Shown: piece after piece, positions 7,354-15,118 of the stretch
How positions within the stretch are numbered: position 1 is the first letter of the stretch
Layout: each line of letters opens with the position of its first letter
Assembly (NCBI GenBank): GCA_002163005.1
Contig: MAAF01000036.1
Location: forward strand, 1 to 63,544
From: Colwellia psychrerythraea
GTDB taxonomy: Bacteria; Pseudomonadota; Gammaproteobacteria; Enterobacterales; Alteromonadaceae
Direction of reading: 5' to 3'
DNA: 63,544 bases
Program-made: the position numbers and the translations under genes
Notes under the pieces: model-generated
The model's database searches: none
What the model was told of the DNA's origin: nothing
What the model saw: the letters and a program-made list of their open reading frames with translations, nothing else

Positions 7354-8667
7354 CTATAACGAAGCAGACAAAATAGGCTGCTCAATTTCTTTTACAGGCT
7401 TTTCTATTTTCTTAGGCTGACACGTAACAATTTTGAATTGCTCATCCTTTTTAAGCTTAACCATGCACTCGTTAATAAAGGCGACTTCATAACCAAAGTA
7501 ATAGAGGTCGTGATTGTTAATCGATATTTGGTCATCACCAGCTGTCATAACAAAGAAGTACTGTTTGTACTTTTTATCTTTGTTAAGCACTACGTCTTGA
7601 TAGCCCGTTAAGTAAATCTTAGTCGCATCAAAGGGCAGTTCTAAAGAAATGCGAATTTCATTACTACCCTGAACAGGGTTAACAGAATTAGAAACACGAC
7701 TATTTTTAAGAGTGGTTTGGCTAGAAACGTTAATACCTTCTTGGTTACGAACACCAGCCCCTTGAGAGAACGGTTTGTTATCTTCTTTAATAAATCCCCA
7801 CCATGCGCCATAACCGAAACAAAGAAGTAATAAGGCGAAAGCAAAAACAAGCGTAGGGTCTTTGAAGGCGTTAAGACCTCCCCGTTTTGTAATTTCCCCT
7901 GTACTGGTGGATTTATAACATTTGTGGACATCGACTGGGACTCGTCTCCAGACTGTCGGGTCGTCTTTCTTTTTTGGCGTTCCGTTGTTTTTAGGACTAT
8001 GTTCATGGATTCTCGGCTTCCTTTTAAAGTAAGGGATAAACTCTAAGGCTTTATTGTATTTATAGAAGTAAGCGAATTCTGTCACCCGTCTTATGAGTTT
8101 ATGAACCTCTTCAATAGCAGGAGTACAATAAATCAAATCCCAACTATATTTACGTTGTCGCATGTTAGCTTCACGCATTTTTCTCGGGTAAATGATATTG
8201 CCGTTCTCATCAAGGATGAGTTCACCCGTGTCATCAACAGAGCCTTCATCCGTAGGCGGTGTATATTGTGAGATAGCCTTTTGGTAATAGTTATAATATT
8301 TTTCGGGTAACTGATCTTTTAACGATTCGATACCCAGAGAATCTAACTCTTCAGGTTTAAATACTTTTGCATCATCAGGAAAAACGTCCTGAACCTCATC
8401 AATAATGATAAAGGCATTAACAGGCATCCACCAAAACCACCTACGCCATAAGTACAACCCCTTTTCAGTTTGACTTGATAAACGCCAAATATCCGCGGAA
8501 GCGGGAAAGGTTTCATTTAGCTCTATTTCAATAGACTCTTTGGTAAGAATACCCTCGATATTGGTAACAACTAAACGACCTGCTCGTAACTGAGGTAACA
8601 CCTCAAACCAAAAAGCGCTCGCCGTTTTAAAAGAACCAGGCGCGCCATGAAAAATACTAGTGGCCAT
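7354..8667 (-). CDS. Zot/pI-like filamentous phage assembly ATPase
   Basis: 437 residues, zonular occludens toxin (Zot) family. In filamentous phages pI/Zot is an inner-membrane ATPase driving extrusion of the virion. Walker A is GAPGSFKT at residues 8-15, only seven residues from the start as usual. Walker B is FIIIDEVQD at about 86-94. A single membrane span (LVFAFALLLLCFGYGAWWGF, roughly 275-295) separates the cytoplasmic ATPase from a periplasmic tail containing two Cys. It starts one base after the stop of the pVI-like gene. This is the key marker that the module is an inovirus-type prophage. Confidence 0.9.
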   Translation of the reverse strand: MATSIFHGAPGSFKTASAFWFEVLPQLRAGRLVVTNIEGILTKESIEIELNETFPASADIWRLSSQTEKGLYLWRRWFWWMPVNAFIIIDEVQDVFPDDAKVFKPEELDSLGIESLKDQLPEKYYNYYQKAISQYTPPTDEGSVDDTGELILDENGNIIYPRKMREANMRQRKYSWDLIYCTPAIEEVHKLIRRVTEFAYFYKYNKALEFIPYFKRKPRIHEHSPKNNGTPKKKDDPTVWRRVPVDVHKCYKSTSTGEITKRGGLNAFKDPTLVFAFALLLLCFGYGAWWGFIKEDNKPFSQGAGVRNQEGINVSSQTTLKNSRVSNSVNPVQGSNEIRISLELPFDATKIYLTGYQDVVLNKDKKYKQYFFVMTAGDDQISINNHDLYYFGYEVAFINECMVKLKKDEQFKIVTCQPKKIEKPVKEIEQPILSASL

Positions 8668-8668
8668 A

Positions 8669-9073
8669 TTATTTACCTAAGAAATTCATAACGAATTTAG
8701 TCACAGAAGCATGAAGCAATAAATTGATACCATCAAACAAGCGCATATCAATAAAAGCCTGACGAACATCAACAGGCAAAGCCGACATATTGCTCGTTAT
8801 TTGAGACATGATATTTAAATCTAAAATAATCACCTTCGCCATGCCCCAAGCGTAAACAATGAACACCTTATAAAATTCCAACTTACCTTTAATACTCCAC
8901 GTAATAAAATAAGCGATTGCTCGCTGAATCAAATCAGGCACATCGGTATACATGAAATCCCATAAGTCAGTAAAACTATCCGCCACCATTTGAGAGGCCC
9001 CACCAACATCGGTATAAGTATCAGCGGTAGCCAAGAACGGAACGAGTAAGAGCAAAATTAATAATTTTTTCAT
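8669..9073 (-). CDS. pVI-like minor coat protein (DUF2523-type)
   Basis: 134 residues with a signal-like start (MKKLLILLLLVPFLATADTY) and further hydrophobic segments around residues 50-65 and 72-88. Position between the pIII-like and Zot-like genes corresponds to ace/pVI in CTXphi. The product would sit with pIII at the virion end. The ATG overlaps the upstream stop as TAATG and is preceded by AGGAGG, so the pair is translationally coupled. Assigned by order and topology rather than by strong motifs. Confidence 0.7.
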   Translation of the reverse strand: MKKLLILLLLVPFLATADTYTDVGGASQMVADSFTDLWDFMYTDVPDLIQRAIAYFITWSIKGKLEFYKVFIVYAWGMAKVIILDLNIMSQITSNMSALPVDVRQAFIDMRLFDGINLLLHASVTKFVMNFLGK

Positions 9074-10779
9074 TAGTTTTTACCTCCTAATAAAATAAGA
9101 CCCGCAAGAATAGAGCAAACAAGCATAATTGGAGTAGCAAGCATCCTAAAAAACTCACCAAAACGCGAAAGAGACACATCAAAAGTCCCTTGAGTTAACG
9201 TAAGATTTCTTGCTTCATAGCCAGTAGAATTAGGAACAGTAATAGACATCATTGAAGAGGCTTCAGCCCTAATAGAATTAATAGACGTTGTAATATCAGT
9301 TTTCAGCGTTTCAATGTCAGCCGTCAATGTAGCGGTAGCAGCCGCATCAAAAAGTGAATTGATTTTTGATTTTTCAATCGTTGAAGTGGTCGTCGTAAAA
9401 CTTTCTTTTTCTTCTTCTGCTTTGGATTGCCCTAACTTTTCACCTAAAGATTCAATAGCATTAACAATTTTACCAGTACCACTTTTAATGGTTGATTGAG
9501 TTGCTTCAGACGTTTTACGCTGACCGTGTTCAATTTGAGACAGTTTATCATTGCCCGTTTTAGCCAAAGCGCCATTTTCAATACCAACCTTAGCTTCATC
9601 ACTTAACAGTGCAGTCGGATCAGGTGTCCAAGTTCCACCCGCATCAAAGCAAGAACCACAAAGACCAGCAACAGCAACAGAGCAAGTACCAGCACCAGCA
9701 GGACAACTCGTTTCCTGATAATCAGTAGTCTCGTCCCAAGTACCGTCATTATCTTCACAAAAACCACGACTAGAAGAAGCAGAAATTACAGAGCAAGTAC
9801 CATTATCATCAAAATAATTACTATCACCCTCGCCTACATCTGGATGTTTTGAAGTATCACAAAAAAGATTAGTACCATCATCAATACAACCATCATCACA
9901 AATTTCAACACCAACCGTAGTAGAACAATGCTTATCTCTATTAGCTTGGCAATAATTTACACCACCAGAATACAAGCAATCATCCTTACCCTCACCAGTA
10001 CCCGCATCATCATAAGGAGGATTTTCAGAAGTAGCACAACCACCATCAGAGCTAGAAACACCTTTATAATAAGATCCACCACCATCAGTAGTAACTTTTT
10101 GAACATTACAAGAAGAGCCATTCGATGATGAATAACACATATTATTAGCAGTATTATTACCAGAGTCTAAAACATAATTTTGACAATATTCATCAGCCTT
10201 TTCATCTTCACGTTGAGCGTCTTGAAGTGCTTGTACATCAGCTGGCTTATAACAAGTATCAATATCACCATCATCATTAGAATCAACTTCGAATGTATAA
10301 GATGGTGAAAGAGGTGGTGGACATGAGTAAATAATAAATTCATTAAGAATAGAAGCTGAAGCTTGACCAGAACTATGAGCAGTAAAATCACACTGTTGAT
10401 AAAAAGCTGGACCACTACTATGAGTATAAGCAATATAGGGATAAGGAACTCCACTACTAATTGTTTTCCAAGTAACAGAAGGTGCTGAACAAGCATTATA
10501 AGCAGGCATTGTAACAATGTAATCTTGAATAATATTCTTACAAGCAGTAACACGTTGAATAAGAGTAGTATTAATGACAGGCATTTCAAGCTGACCAATA
10601 CTAGGTTTAATTGATAAACCACACATTACAGTTGTGCCTAGTTTTGGAACAGCAGGTTCACCAGATAACGATGAATAATCTATATCTGCTGAATAACTAA
10701 AAAAAGATGAAAAAAAAGCGACTATAAAAGCCGCTAATTTCAACGTATGCGACGCATTATTAACTTGTACGTATGCCAC
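9073..10779 (-). CDS. pIII-like adsorption protein, Cys-rich
   Basis: About 568 residues from the GTG at 10779, chosen because GAGGGG lies seven bases upstream; the frame is open further to a TTG at 10821. A signal peptide ends at FFSYSA. The middle is very rich in Cys, Gly, Asn and Asp (for example SCPAGAGTCSVAVAGLCGSC), suggesting many disulphides in receptor-binding domains. A Glu/Ser/Thr-rich helical section follows, and the C-terminus is a membrane anchor (ATPIMLVCSILAGLILLGG). This is the architecture of filamentous phage pIII/OrfU, which binds the host pilus and Tol proteins. Its position between the coat gene and the pVI-like gene agrees. Confidence 0.82.
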   Translation of the reverse strand: MAYVQVNNASHTLKLAAFIVAFFSSFFSYSADIDYSSLSGEPAVPKLGTTVMCGLSIKPSIGQLEMPVINTTLIQRVTACKNIIQDYIVTMPAYNACSAPSVTWKTISSGVPYPYIAYTHSSGPAFYQQCDFTAHSSGQASASILNEFIIYSCPPPLSPSYTFEVDSNDDGDIDTCYKPADVQALQDAQREDEKADEYCQNYVLDSGNNTANNMCYSSSNGSSCNVQKVTTDGGGSYYKGVSSSDGGCATSENPPYDDAGTGEGKDDCLYSGGVNYCQANRDKHCSTTVGVEICDDGCIDDGTNLFCDTSKHPDVGEGDSNYFDDNGTCSVISASSSRGFCEDNDGTWDETTDYQETSCPAGAGTCSVAVAGLCGSCFDAGGTWTPDPTALLSDEAKVGIENGALAKTGNDKLSQIEHGQRKTSEATQSTIKSGTGKIVNAIESLGEKLGQSKAEEEKESFTTTTSTIEKSKINSLFDAAATATLTADIETLKTDITTSINSIRAEASSMMSITVPNSTGYEARNLTLTQGTFDVSLSRFGEFFRMLATPIMLVCSILAGLILLGGKN

Positions 10780-10843
10780 TAGAAAACCCCTCAACAAAAC
10801 AATAAGTAAAAATGCTCGCAAACATTATGGAAGTAAGCATTGA

Positions 10844-11083
10844 TTAACGACCTAAAAGCTTAATAACAATACCTACGCCAGTAACAACAGCAGCAATAGT
10901 AAGAATCACTGTAATAGCAGCACCGACATTAGTGGCCCCATCAGTACCAGCTGCACCAATAGCAGCAGAATGGTCAGCAGCCATTGTGCCAAAAGAAGCA
11001 AGAGCACCAGTTGCACCAGCAGCTAAAGCTTTAGCGCCTTTTGAATTAGCAATGCGGTTTTTCATTTTGTTAAATGTATTCAT
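10844..11083 (-). CDS. major coat protein (pVIII/Cep-like)
   Basis: 79 residues: a basic, Ala-rich leader (MNTFNKMKNRIANSKGAKAL and a hydrophobic stretch to SFGTMA), probable cleavage before ADHSAAIG, an acidic amphipathic part, one membrane helix (VILTIAAVVTGVGIVI) and a basic tail (KLLGR). The mature size of about 44 residues is typical of inovirus major coat proteins, which bury the basic tail against DNA. AAGGGG precedes the ATG. The gene lies just before the pIII-like gene. Confidence 0.88.
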   Translation of the reverse strand: MNTFNKMKNRIANSKGAKALAAGATGALASFGTMAADHSAAIGAAGTDGATNVGAAITVILTIAAVVTGVGIVIKLLGR

Positions 11084-11113
11084 GTGTTTCCCCTTAAAGG
11101 ATTAGTTTTAAAA

Positions 11114-11419
11114 TTATGTCTTACCGAGTATTCGGTTGACACGACCAAGTGAATGGCCAGTTATAAACCCTATTAAGCAAATCGCATTAAAGTACGCGAA
11201 ATCCTCAATAGAGAATTCGAACAAGTCTTTGAGAACGGCAACGATTGCTTCAAGCGATATCGCGTCATAGTCAGACTTGGTTAAAATAATCAAACCAGAT
11301 GGACAAGCATCTACTGGCTGATTACTTATGGCTAAAACACCATTACTTTTTACTTTTACGCAGTCAGCCGCAGTAGCGCTAAACGAGAAAAGAAGAAAAA
11401 TAACGATTAAAGCTTTCAT
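11114..11419 (-). CDS. 101-residue secreted/membrane protein of the phage module
   Basis: Signal peptide MKALIVIFLLFSFSATAA, then a short domain with two Cys (DCVKVKSN and DACPSG), then a hydrophobic span (FAYFNAICLIGFITG) and a basic tail (RVNRILGKT). Size and topology would suit a minor virion or assembly protein (pVII/pIX class). Its ATG overlaps the stop of the 52-residue gene upstream by four bases (ATGA). Confidence 0.65.
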   Translation of the reverse strand: MKALIVIFLLFSFSATAADCVKVKSNGVLAISNQPVDACPSGLIILTKSDYDAISLEAIVAVLKDLFEFSIEDFAYFNAICLIGFITGHSLGRVNRILGKT

Positions 11420-11574
11420 TTATTACGCACCTTTAAAGCCGCTGAATTTAACTTTTTATTGAATGATTTCTCTTTATCTTGCTTCAATGGTCTGACTGAA
11501 TTAGTCAAACTCATATGAACTCGATAAAGGAAATAAACTAGTGCTATAAAGTTAAGGACGATTAAAAAGGTCAT
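11416..11574 (-). CDS. 52-residue single-span small protein of the phage module
   Basis: ATG at 11574 starts MTFLIVLNFIALVYFLYRVH, a membrane helix, followed by a basic tail ending KVRNK. The TGA overlaps the ATG of the 101-residue gene, so the two are probably co-translated. ACAGGTAA lies a few bases upstream. Placement between the ssDNA-binding protein and the coat gene and the size suggest a pVII/pIX-type end-cap protein. No sequence motif confirms it. Confidence 0.6.
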   Translation of the reverse strand: MTFLIVLNFIALVYFLYRVHMSLTNSVRPLKQDKEKSFNKKLNSAALKVRNK

Positions 11575-11589
11575 AATATTTACCTGTAA

Positions 11590-11934
11590 TTAGCTAGCTT
11601 TCTGTTGAGTAGCTGGTTCAATAACAAGTAGTACTGCTTTTGAATCAACGTAAACATTACGGTAATCACCCACGTTCACAGGTAGTTCAACTAGAGCACC
11701 GTGATTTTCTGAAAGTGATTTAATGAAAAAGGCGTCTTTTTCTTTATCAGCACTGATGCGCGCTGTTCTAATCATTTTTTGTTCTTGTTCAAAGCCGTTG
11801 ATAAAAGACACTTCTATACCGATTTCGGTGTAGCTAGTTTCTTGAGGCTTACCACTTTGGTCAGTCCAACGGTTTTTAGTTAACTTAGTACCAACTAAAA
11901 CACCCCGTAAAAAAATACCTGTTTGAATACTCAT
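11590..11934 (-). CDS. single-stranded DNA-binding protein (pV/RstB-like)
   Basis: 114 residues, beta-rich, with alternating hydrophobics and several aromatic and basic residues (FLRGVLVGTKLTKNRW, YTEIGIEVSFINGFE, NVGDYRNVYVDSKAVLLVIE). In filamentous phages a protein of this size and place coats the single-stranded genome before packaging. GGAG sits nine bases before the ATG. It lies 26 bases downstream of the replication gene, the rstA-rstB arrangement. Assigned mainly from context. Confidence 0.72.
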   Translation of the reverse strand: MSIQTGIFLRGVLVGTKLTKNRWTDQSGKPQETSYTEIGIEVSFINGFEQEQKMIRTARISADKEKDAFFIKSLSENHGALVELPVNVGDYRNVYVDSKAVLLVIEPATQQKAS

Positions 11935-11960
11935 GTTTCATTCTCCAATTAATTAAATGT

Positions 11961-13394
11961 TTAAGCTGCTGCCGCTTGTTCTTGTTGTTGTAAAACCCAC
12001 TCTTCGATAACTGAGGCTTTCAACCGTTTAGGCATTGATGAACGGCAGTCAGGCTCTTCAATGTCTTTTACAAATTTCTCTACTATTTCACTATCTGATA
12101 AACCACAAATTACGCGCATCATGTTGATGGCTTTACGGGTGCTGATAACTTGGTTTTCAACAATTTTCTCTATGGTCATGGTTGCTTGTTTAACCAATGT
12201 TTTGATTTTGCATTGCTCAACACTTAAAAAAGCGAGTGCTGGGTAAGTGGCCGCAAGGTATTCACTAGGCTTTACCATGGCATCAAGTGGTATTACGCGT
12301 TGGCTTGAATGTAATTCAACTTCCCAACGTACCCACTTTGATTTCATATCGCCTAACTGTTTACCCTTTTCATAAATGCGTAAAAGCTTGCCCGATTCAC
12401 GTGAGCCGATATAAAGCGTTTTTCCTTTACTGGGAATAAAACCAAACGTTTTCTTAGCGGTTGATTTAGTAGATTCGTTACTGATTTCTTTTAAATCTTT
12501 GAAATTCTCTTTCAGCATTTTTTCCGTTAAATGCCCTGATTCAACATACATATAACAAGCAGGACGGCCGCCAGAATTAAATTGTCCCTTTTTGGCTTTG
12601 GTCAATGCTCGCTTAATTGAGTGCTTCCCTGCGTAATCGTCATGCGCTAAATCAATACGCGTAATTTTTAAGGCCGGTATGTTTTTAATTTCTTCATAGA
12701 GGCGAGTCATATCCAAGGCGTTACAGCCCGTTCCCATGAACGACACGTAACAACCAAGGTTTTTACCACCCCAACAAATAACACCCGCTTGCTCACCGTC
12801 AGCATATAAAGTTGCTGAATAAGAATAATTAAAACGTCCTGTTGGATTATTCTTAACGGTCCAAATATAGGTTTCCTGATTGAACACATGATTCAAACGA
12901 CAAACAAAGCGTTCTACCTCACCACAACCAAGAACATCTAATAAATCGACGCCAATGTTCTCTAATAAATTGTTTAAGCGGTCACCATATTTAATGCCTG
13001 TATCTACTTCTAATTCGCCTTTTAACATGTCACGTAATTCGTAACGTGCAGCGACTTCATTGTCTGAAAGAGCCAATGATTTAAGCGGTAAATCTTTATG
13101 TCTACGATTGTTATATTCGCGTGTAATGGTGCTACATGAGTCTTTGTAACGAGTCAAAATGGCTTCGTATTCATGCGCGTTAAACGCGTTAGTGCCTAAC
13201 AATTCTTTGTTTTTTGTGTTTTCAAGTTTTGCCAGTTCACGATTTAAGGCAGCATCTTTTGCCTTAACGATTAACTCGCCTTTAATACAAGCGCCAATCT
13301 TAGCCATCTCTTTAATCTTTACTAATTCTTGAGGTGACCAAGTCAGTGATAAGGCATCAACTAAACAAGGGATTTTTGTTGGTTTAGTTTTCAT
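11961..13394 (-). CDS. phage replication initiation protein (RstA / Rep_trans family)
   Basis: About 477 residues from the ATG at 13394 (MKTKPTKIPCLVDALSLTW). AAGGGG lies seven bases before it; the frame is open to 13445 but that start lies inside the previous gene. Family features are VDALSLTW near the N-terminus, the core ALKITRIDLAHDDYAGKHS, and KWVRWEVELHSSQRVIPLDA. These proteins nick the double-stranded form to start rolling-circle replication. Early gene of the phage module, overlapping its upstream neighbour by 11 bases. Confidence 0.85.
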   Translation of the reverse strand: MKTKPTKIPCLVDALSLTWSPQELVKIKEMAKIGACIKGELIVKAKDAALNRELAKLENTKNKELLGTNAFNAHEYEAILTRYKDSCSTITREYNNRRHKDLPLKSLALSDNEVAARYELRDMLKGELEVDTGIKYGDRLNNLLENIGVDLLDVLGCGEVERFVCRLNHVFNQETYIWTVKNNPTGRFNYSYSATLYADGEQAGVICWGGKNLGCYVSFMGTGCNALDMTRLYEEIKNIPALKITRIDLAHDDYAGKHSIKRALTKAKKGQFNSGGRPACYMYVESGHLTEKMLKENFKDLKEISNESTKSTAKKTFGFIPSKGKTLYIGSRESGKLLRIYEKGKQLGDMKSKWVRWEVELHSSQRVIPLDAMVKPSEYLAATYPALAFLSVEQCKIKTLVKQATMTIEKIVENQVISTRKAINMMRVICGLSDSEIVEKFVKDIEEPDCRSSMPKRLKASVIEEWVLQQQEQAAAA

Positions 13395-13614
13395 CAAAAG
13401 CCCCTTGTCGTTGTAGTTCGTGATAGTTGTTTTCATCAACTTCAATTAAGTTGAATTCGTGACCATGTACCGTTTGAAGAAATCCAATTAACGAGACTAA
13501 GTTACAAAAGTGATGAACTTGGCCGTTGTGCTGTATAGCAACATCGCCCCAGTCTTCCCTTTGAAAGTACACGTTAGGATTGTTCATGATTAAGCTACGT
13601 TCACTTGTTGCCAT
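13384..13614 (-). CDS. 76-residue hypothetical early phage protein
   Basis: Starts MATSERSLIMNNPNVYFQRE; a second ATG at 13587 (MNNPNVYFQ) would follow the previous stop by two bases and is equally possible. Acidic with several His and aromatic residues; no membrane span. It overlaps the PrtN-like gene upstream and the Rep gene downstream, so the three are coupled. No family recognised. Confidence 0.6.
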   Translation of the reverse strand: MATSERSLIMNNPNVYFQREDWGDVAIQHNGQVHHFCNLVSLIGFLQTVHGHEFNLIEVDENNYHELQRQGAFDEN

Positions 13615-13847
13615 TCTTTCGAGGCAATTTCATATTGTTTGTCGATATAACTCGCTAAATCTTCTACCTTTATGAATACAGGGCTGCGTTCAGACTTACT
13701 TAGGCTGAATGTTGGAACTGGAAAGTCTTGGCCTTTGATTTTTTGTTTTGCCGTTTTTACTGAAATACCGAAGAATTCTTGGCAAACGTCTTTAAGTTCA
13801 ATCACAGGTGATTCAAAACGAGCTAGTAGTGCGAAGTTTGTATTCAT
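13590..13847 (-). CDS. PrtN-like activator / excisionase-like DNA-binding protein
   Basis: 85 residues starting MNTNFALLARFESPVIELKD, with VCQEFFGISVKTAKQKIKGQ and a VEDLASYIDKQ segment. This pattern resembles the pyocin activator PrtN family, a small MerR/AlpA-like winged helix. It is divergent from the S24 repressor across a 99-bp control region, the classic early-promoter position. It could activate the phage operon or act as recombination directionality factor for the integrase; sequence alone does not decide. Confidence 0.7.
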   Translation of the reverse strand: MNTNFALLARFESPVIELKDVCQEFFGISVKTAKQKIKGQDFPVPTFSLSKSERSPVFIKVEDLASYIDKQYEIASKEWQQVNVA

Positions 13848-13886
13848 ATATCACCTATGTAATCATTTACGGTTCAAGCAATTCAA

Positions 13887-13902
13887 AGCGATTACAATCG
13901 CT
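13887..13902. promoter_or_regulatory. operator-like palindrome 1 (repressor/PrtN control region)
   Basis: AGCGATT-AC-AATCGCT is a perfect 7+2+7 inverted repeat between the divergent PrtN-like and S24 repressor genes. Probably a repressor operator. Confidence 0.6.
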
Positions 13903-13907
13903 CTGAG

Positions 13908-13923
13908 GTTCTATAAATAGAAC
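13908..13923. promoter_or_regulatory. operator-like palindrome 2 (repressor/PrtN control region)
   Basis: GTTCTAT-AA-ATAGAAC is a second perfect 7+2+7 inverted repeat, five bases from the first and 23 bases before the repressor start. The two arms differ from palindrome 1, so two different DNA-binding proteins (for example the S24 repressor and the PrtN-like protein) may bind side by side. Confidence 0.6.
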
Positions 13924-13946
13924 TTGCGGTAATCATAAATCCAAAT

Positions 13947-14621
13947 ATGGAACCATGTCAAATGAATTATGGTAGAAAAATTAAAATTCTCCGTGAATCA
14001 ATCAATAAAACTCAAGCTGATTTCTCTGAAATAACAGGTATATCTTTGAGTACATTAAAGAAAGTTGAAGCTGGGTTTTCAAATGTTGGTATATCTGTAA
14101 TTGATAAAATAATTGCAACGCCATCACTTCATGATCATGTTTTATGGTTCATGACAGGAAAAGAAAATCTAAATGTGGAACTAGATGAGAAGAAAAAAGG
14201 TAGTCATATAAACTTACCTTTTTACGAAGTTAAAGCGTCAGCTGGTGATGGTTTATTGGTAGAAGCAGAAAAGCAAACACACTTAATCAGTTTTAAACCT
14301 GAATGGCTGAATAAAGAAATTGGTGTAAACCCAAATGATGTATTTTTGATGTTAGTAGATGGTGACAGCATGTACCCAACATTAAAGAACGGCGCCATGA
14401 TTATGGTAAATCGTCATTTTAATGGGTTAAGTGATGGAGTTTACGTGATGCGACATGAGCAAAATTTACTAGTTAAACGCTTACAAATGTTGCCTAACGG
14501 AATTATCAAAGTTAAATCAGACAATAGCCTTTACGAACCTTGGGAAATTAATAAAGAAAACCTAGACGGAACAGATATAGAAATTATTGGTCGAGTAGTT
14601 TGGTCTGGGCAAAGAATGTAA
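13947..14621 (+). CDS. CI/LexA-type phage repressor with S24 peptidase domain
   Basis: 224 residues; a second ATG at 13962 (MNYGRKIKIL) is the more usual start for this family. An N-terminal XRE helix-turn-helix (residues ~10-65, with TQADFSEITGISLSTLKKVE) is followed by an S24 autoprotease domain. The catalytic Ser lies in GDSMYPTL and the Lys in LLVKRLQ. KASAGDG in the linker is the probable self-cleavage region. It is the only plus-strand gene of the module and faces the phage operon, so it should hold the prophage silent and be inactivated through RecA after DNA damage. Confidence 0.88.
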   Translation: MEPCQMNYGRKIKILRESINKTQADFSEITGISLSTLKKVEAGFSNVGISVIDKIIATPSLHDHVLWFMTGKENLNVELDEKKKGSHINLPFYEVKASAGDGLLVEAEKQTHLISFKPEWLNKEIGVNPNDVFLMLVDGDSMYPTLKNGAMIMVNRHFNGLSDGVYVMRHEQNLLVKRLQMLPNGIIKVKSDNSLYEPWEINKENLDGTDIEIIGRVVWSGQRM

Positions 14622-14623
14622 TA

Positions 14624-15001
14624 TTAACGTCTAATAGCGTTAGTAATGATTAGACCGTTACAAGCCTTATCTTTGTTAACCTTGTTATAACCGTTGTTGT
14701 TCTGCTTGTATTTATTTAACCAGAAAGTGCAAGAAGCATCATCAGACGCATATTTAAGTTTTGTAGAGTAGGTATCTTTATTTATAGGCTTATAATCATC
14801 ATAATAAATATAAGACTCTGACTTAGTGAAAGGCTTATTAAAATCCAAAGATACCCTTGTACGAGGTTTATCTAAATTTGGGTTTGCACTATTTTTAGGT
14901 ATCAATATTGGAGTCTCTTCATACGGTTTATATGGAGTTGCTAAGTAATAATACAAAACAAAAGCTAAACACAAAAAAAGTATTACACTCAGGTATTTCA
15001 T
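14624..15001 (-). CDS. cassette gene: 125-residue secreted or membrane-anchored protein
   Basis: Starts MKYLSVILFLCLAFVLYYYL, a signal or anchor helix, then a Lys/Asn/Tyr-rich domain with two Cys (ASCTFWLNKY and DKACNG). Very low GC. An attC-like palindrome lies immediately upstream (15020-15115), and the gene ends two bases from the repressor stop. It is the last gene of the first cassette-like array. Unknown function. Confidence 0.6.
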   Translation of the reverse strand: MKYLSVILFLCLAFVLYYYLATPYKPYEETPILIPKNSANPNLDKPRTRVSLDFNKPFTKSESYIYYDDYKPINKDTYSTKLKYASDDASCTFWLNKYKQNNNGYNKVNKDKACNGLIITNAIRR

Positions 15002-15019
15002 TGAACTTCCTTGTTTAAT

Positions 15020-15115
15020 GTTACACTTAGCACGCTAAGCGGCAAAAAATTGTTGGCTAAAATAAGCGACGAAGAAGCAAAAGCCAACGTTTTTGCCTTT
15101 TAAGTGACTTATGAT
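15020..15115 (-). repeat. attC-like imperfect palindrome 1
   Basis: GGCAAAAAATTGTTGGCT (left arm) pairs with AGCCAACGTTTTTGCC (right arm) around a loop containing AAAATAAGCGACG. Outer parts CACTTAGCACGCTAAGC and TTTTAAGTG extend it with gaps. The TTGGCTAAAAT core is shared with the other three inter-gene palindromes of the island. Layout matches integron attC recombination sites. Confidence 0.6.
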
Positions 15116-15118
15116 GTT

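Noticed and set aside
9314..10622. Overlapping frames inside the pIII-like gene (both strands)
   Set aside because: Low-complexity shadows of the Cys/Gly/Asp-rich coding sequence; no independent ribosome sites.
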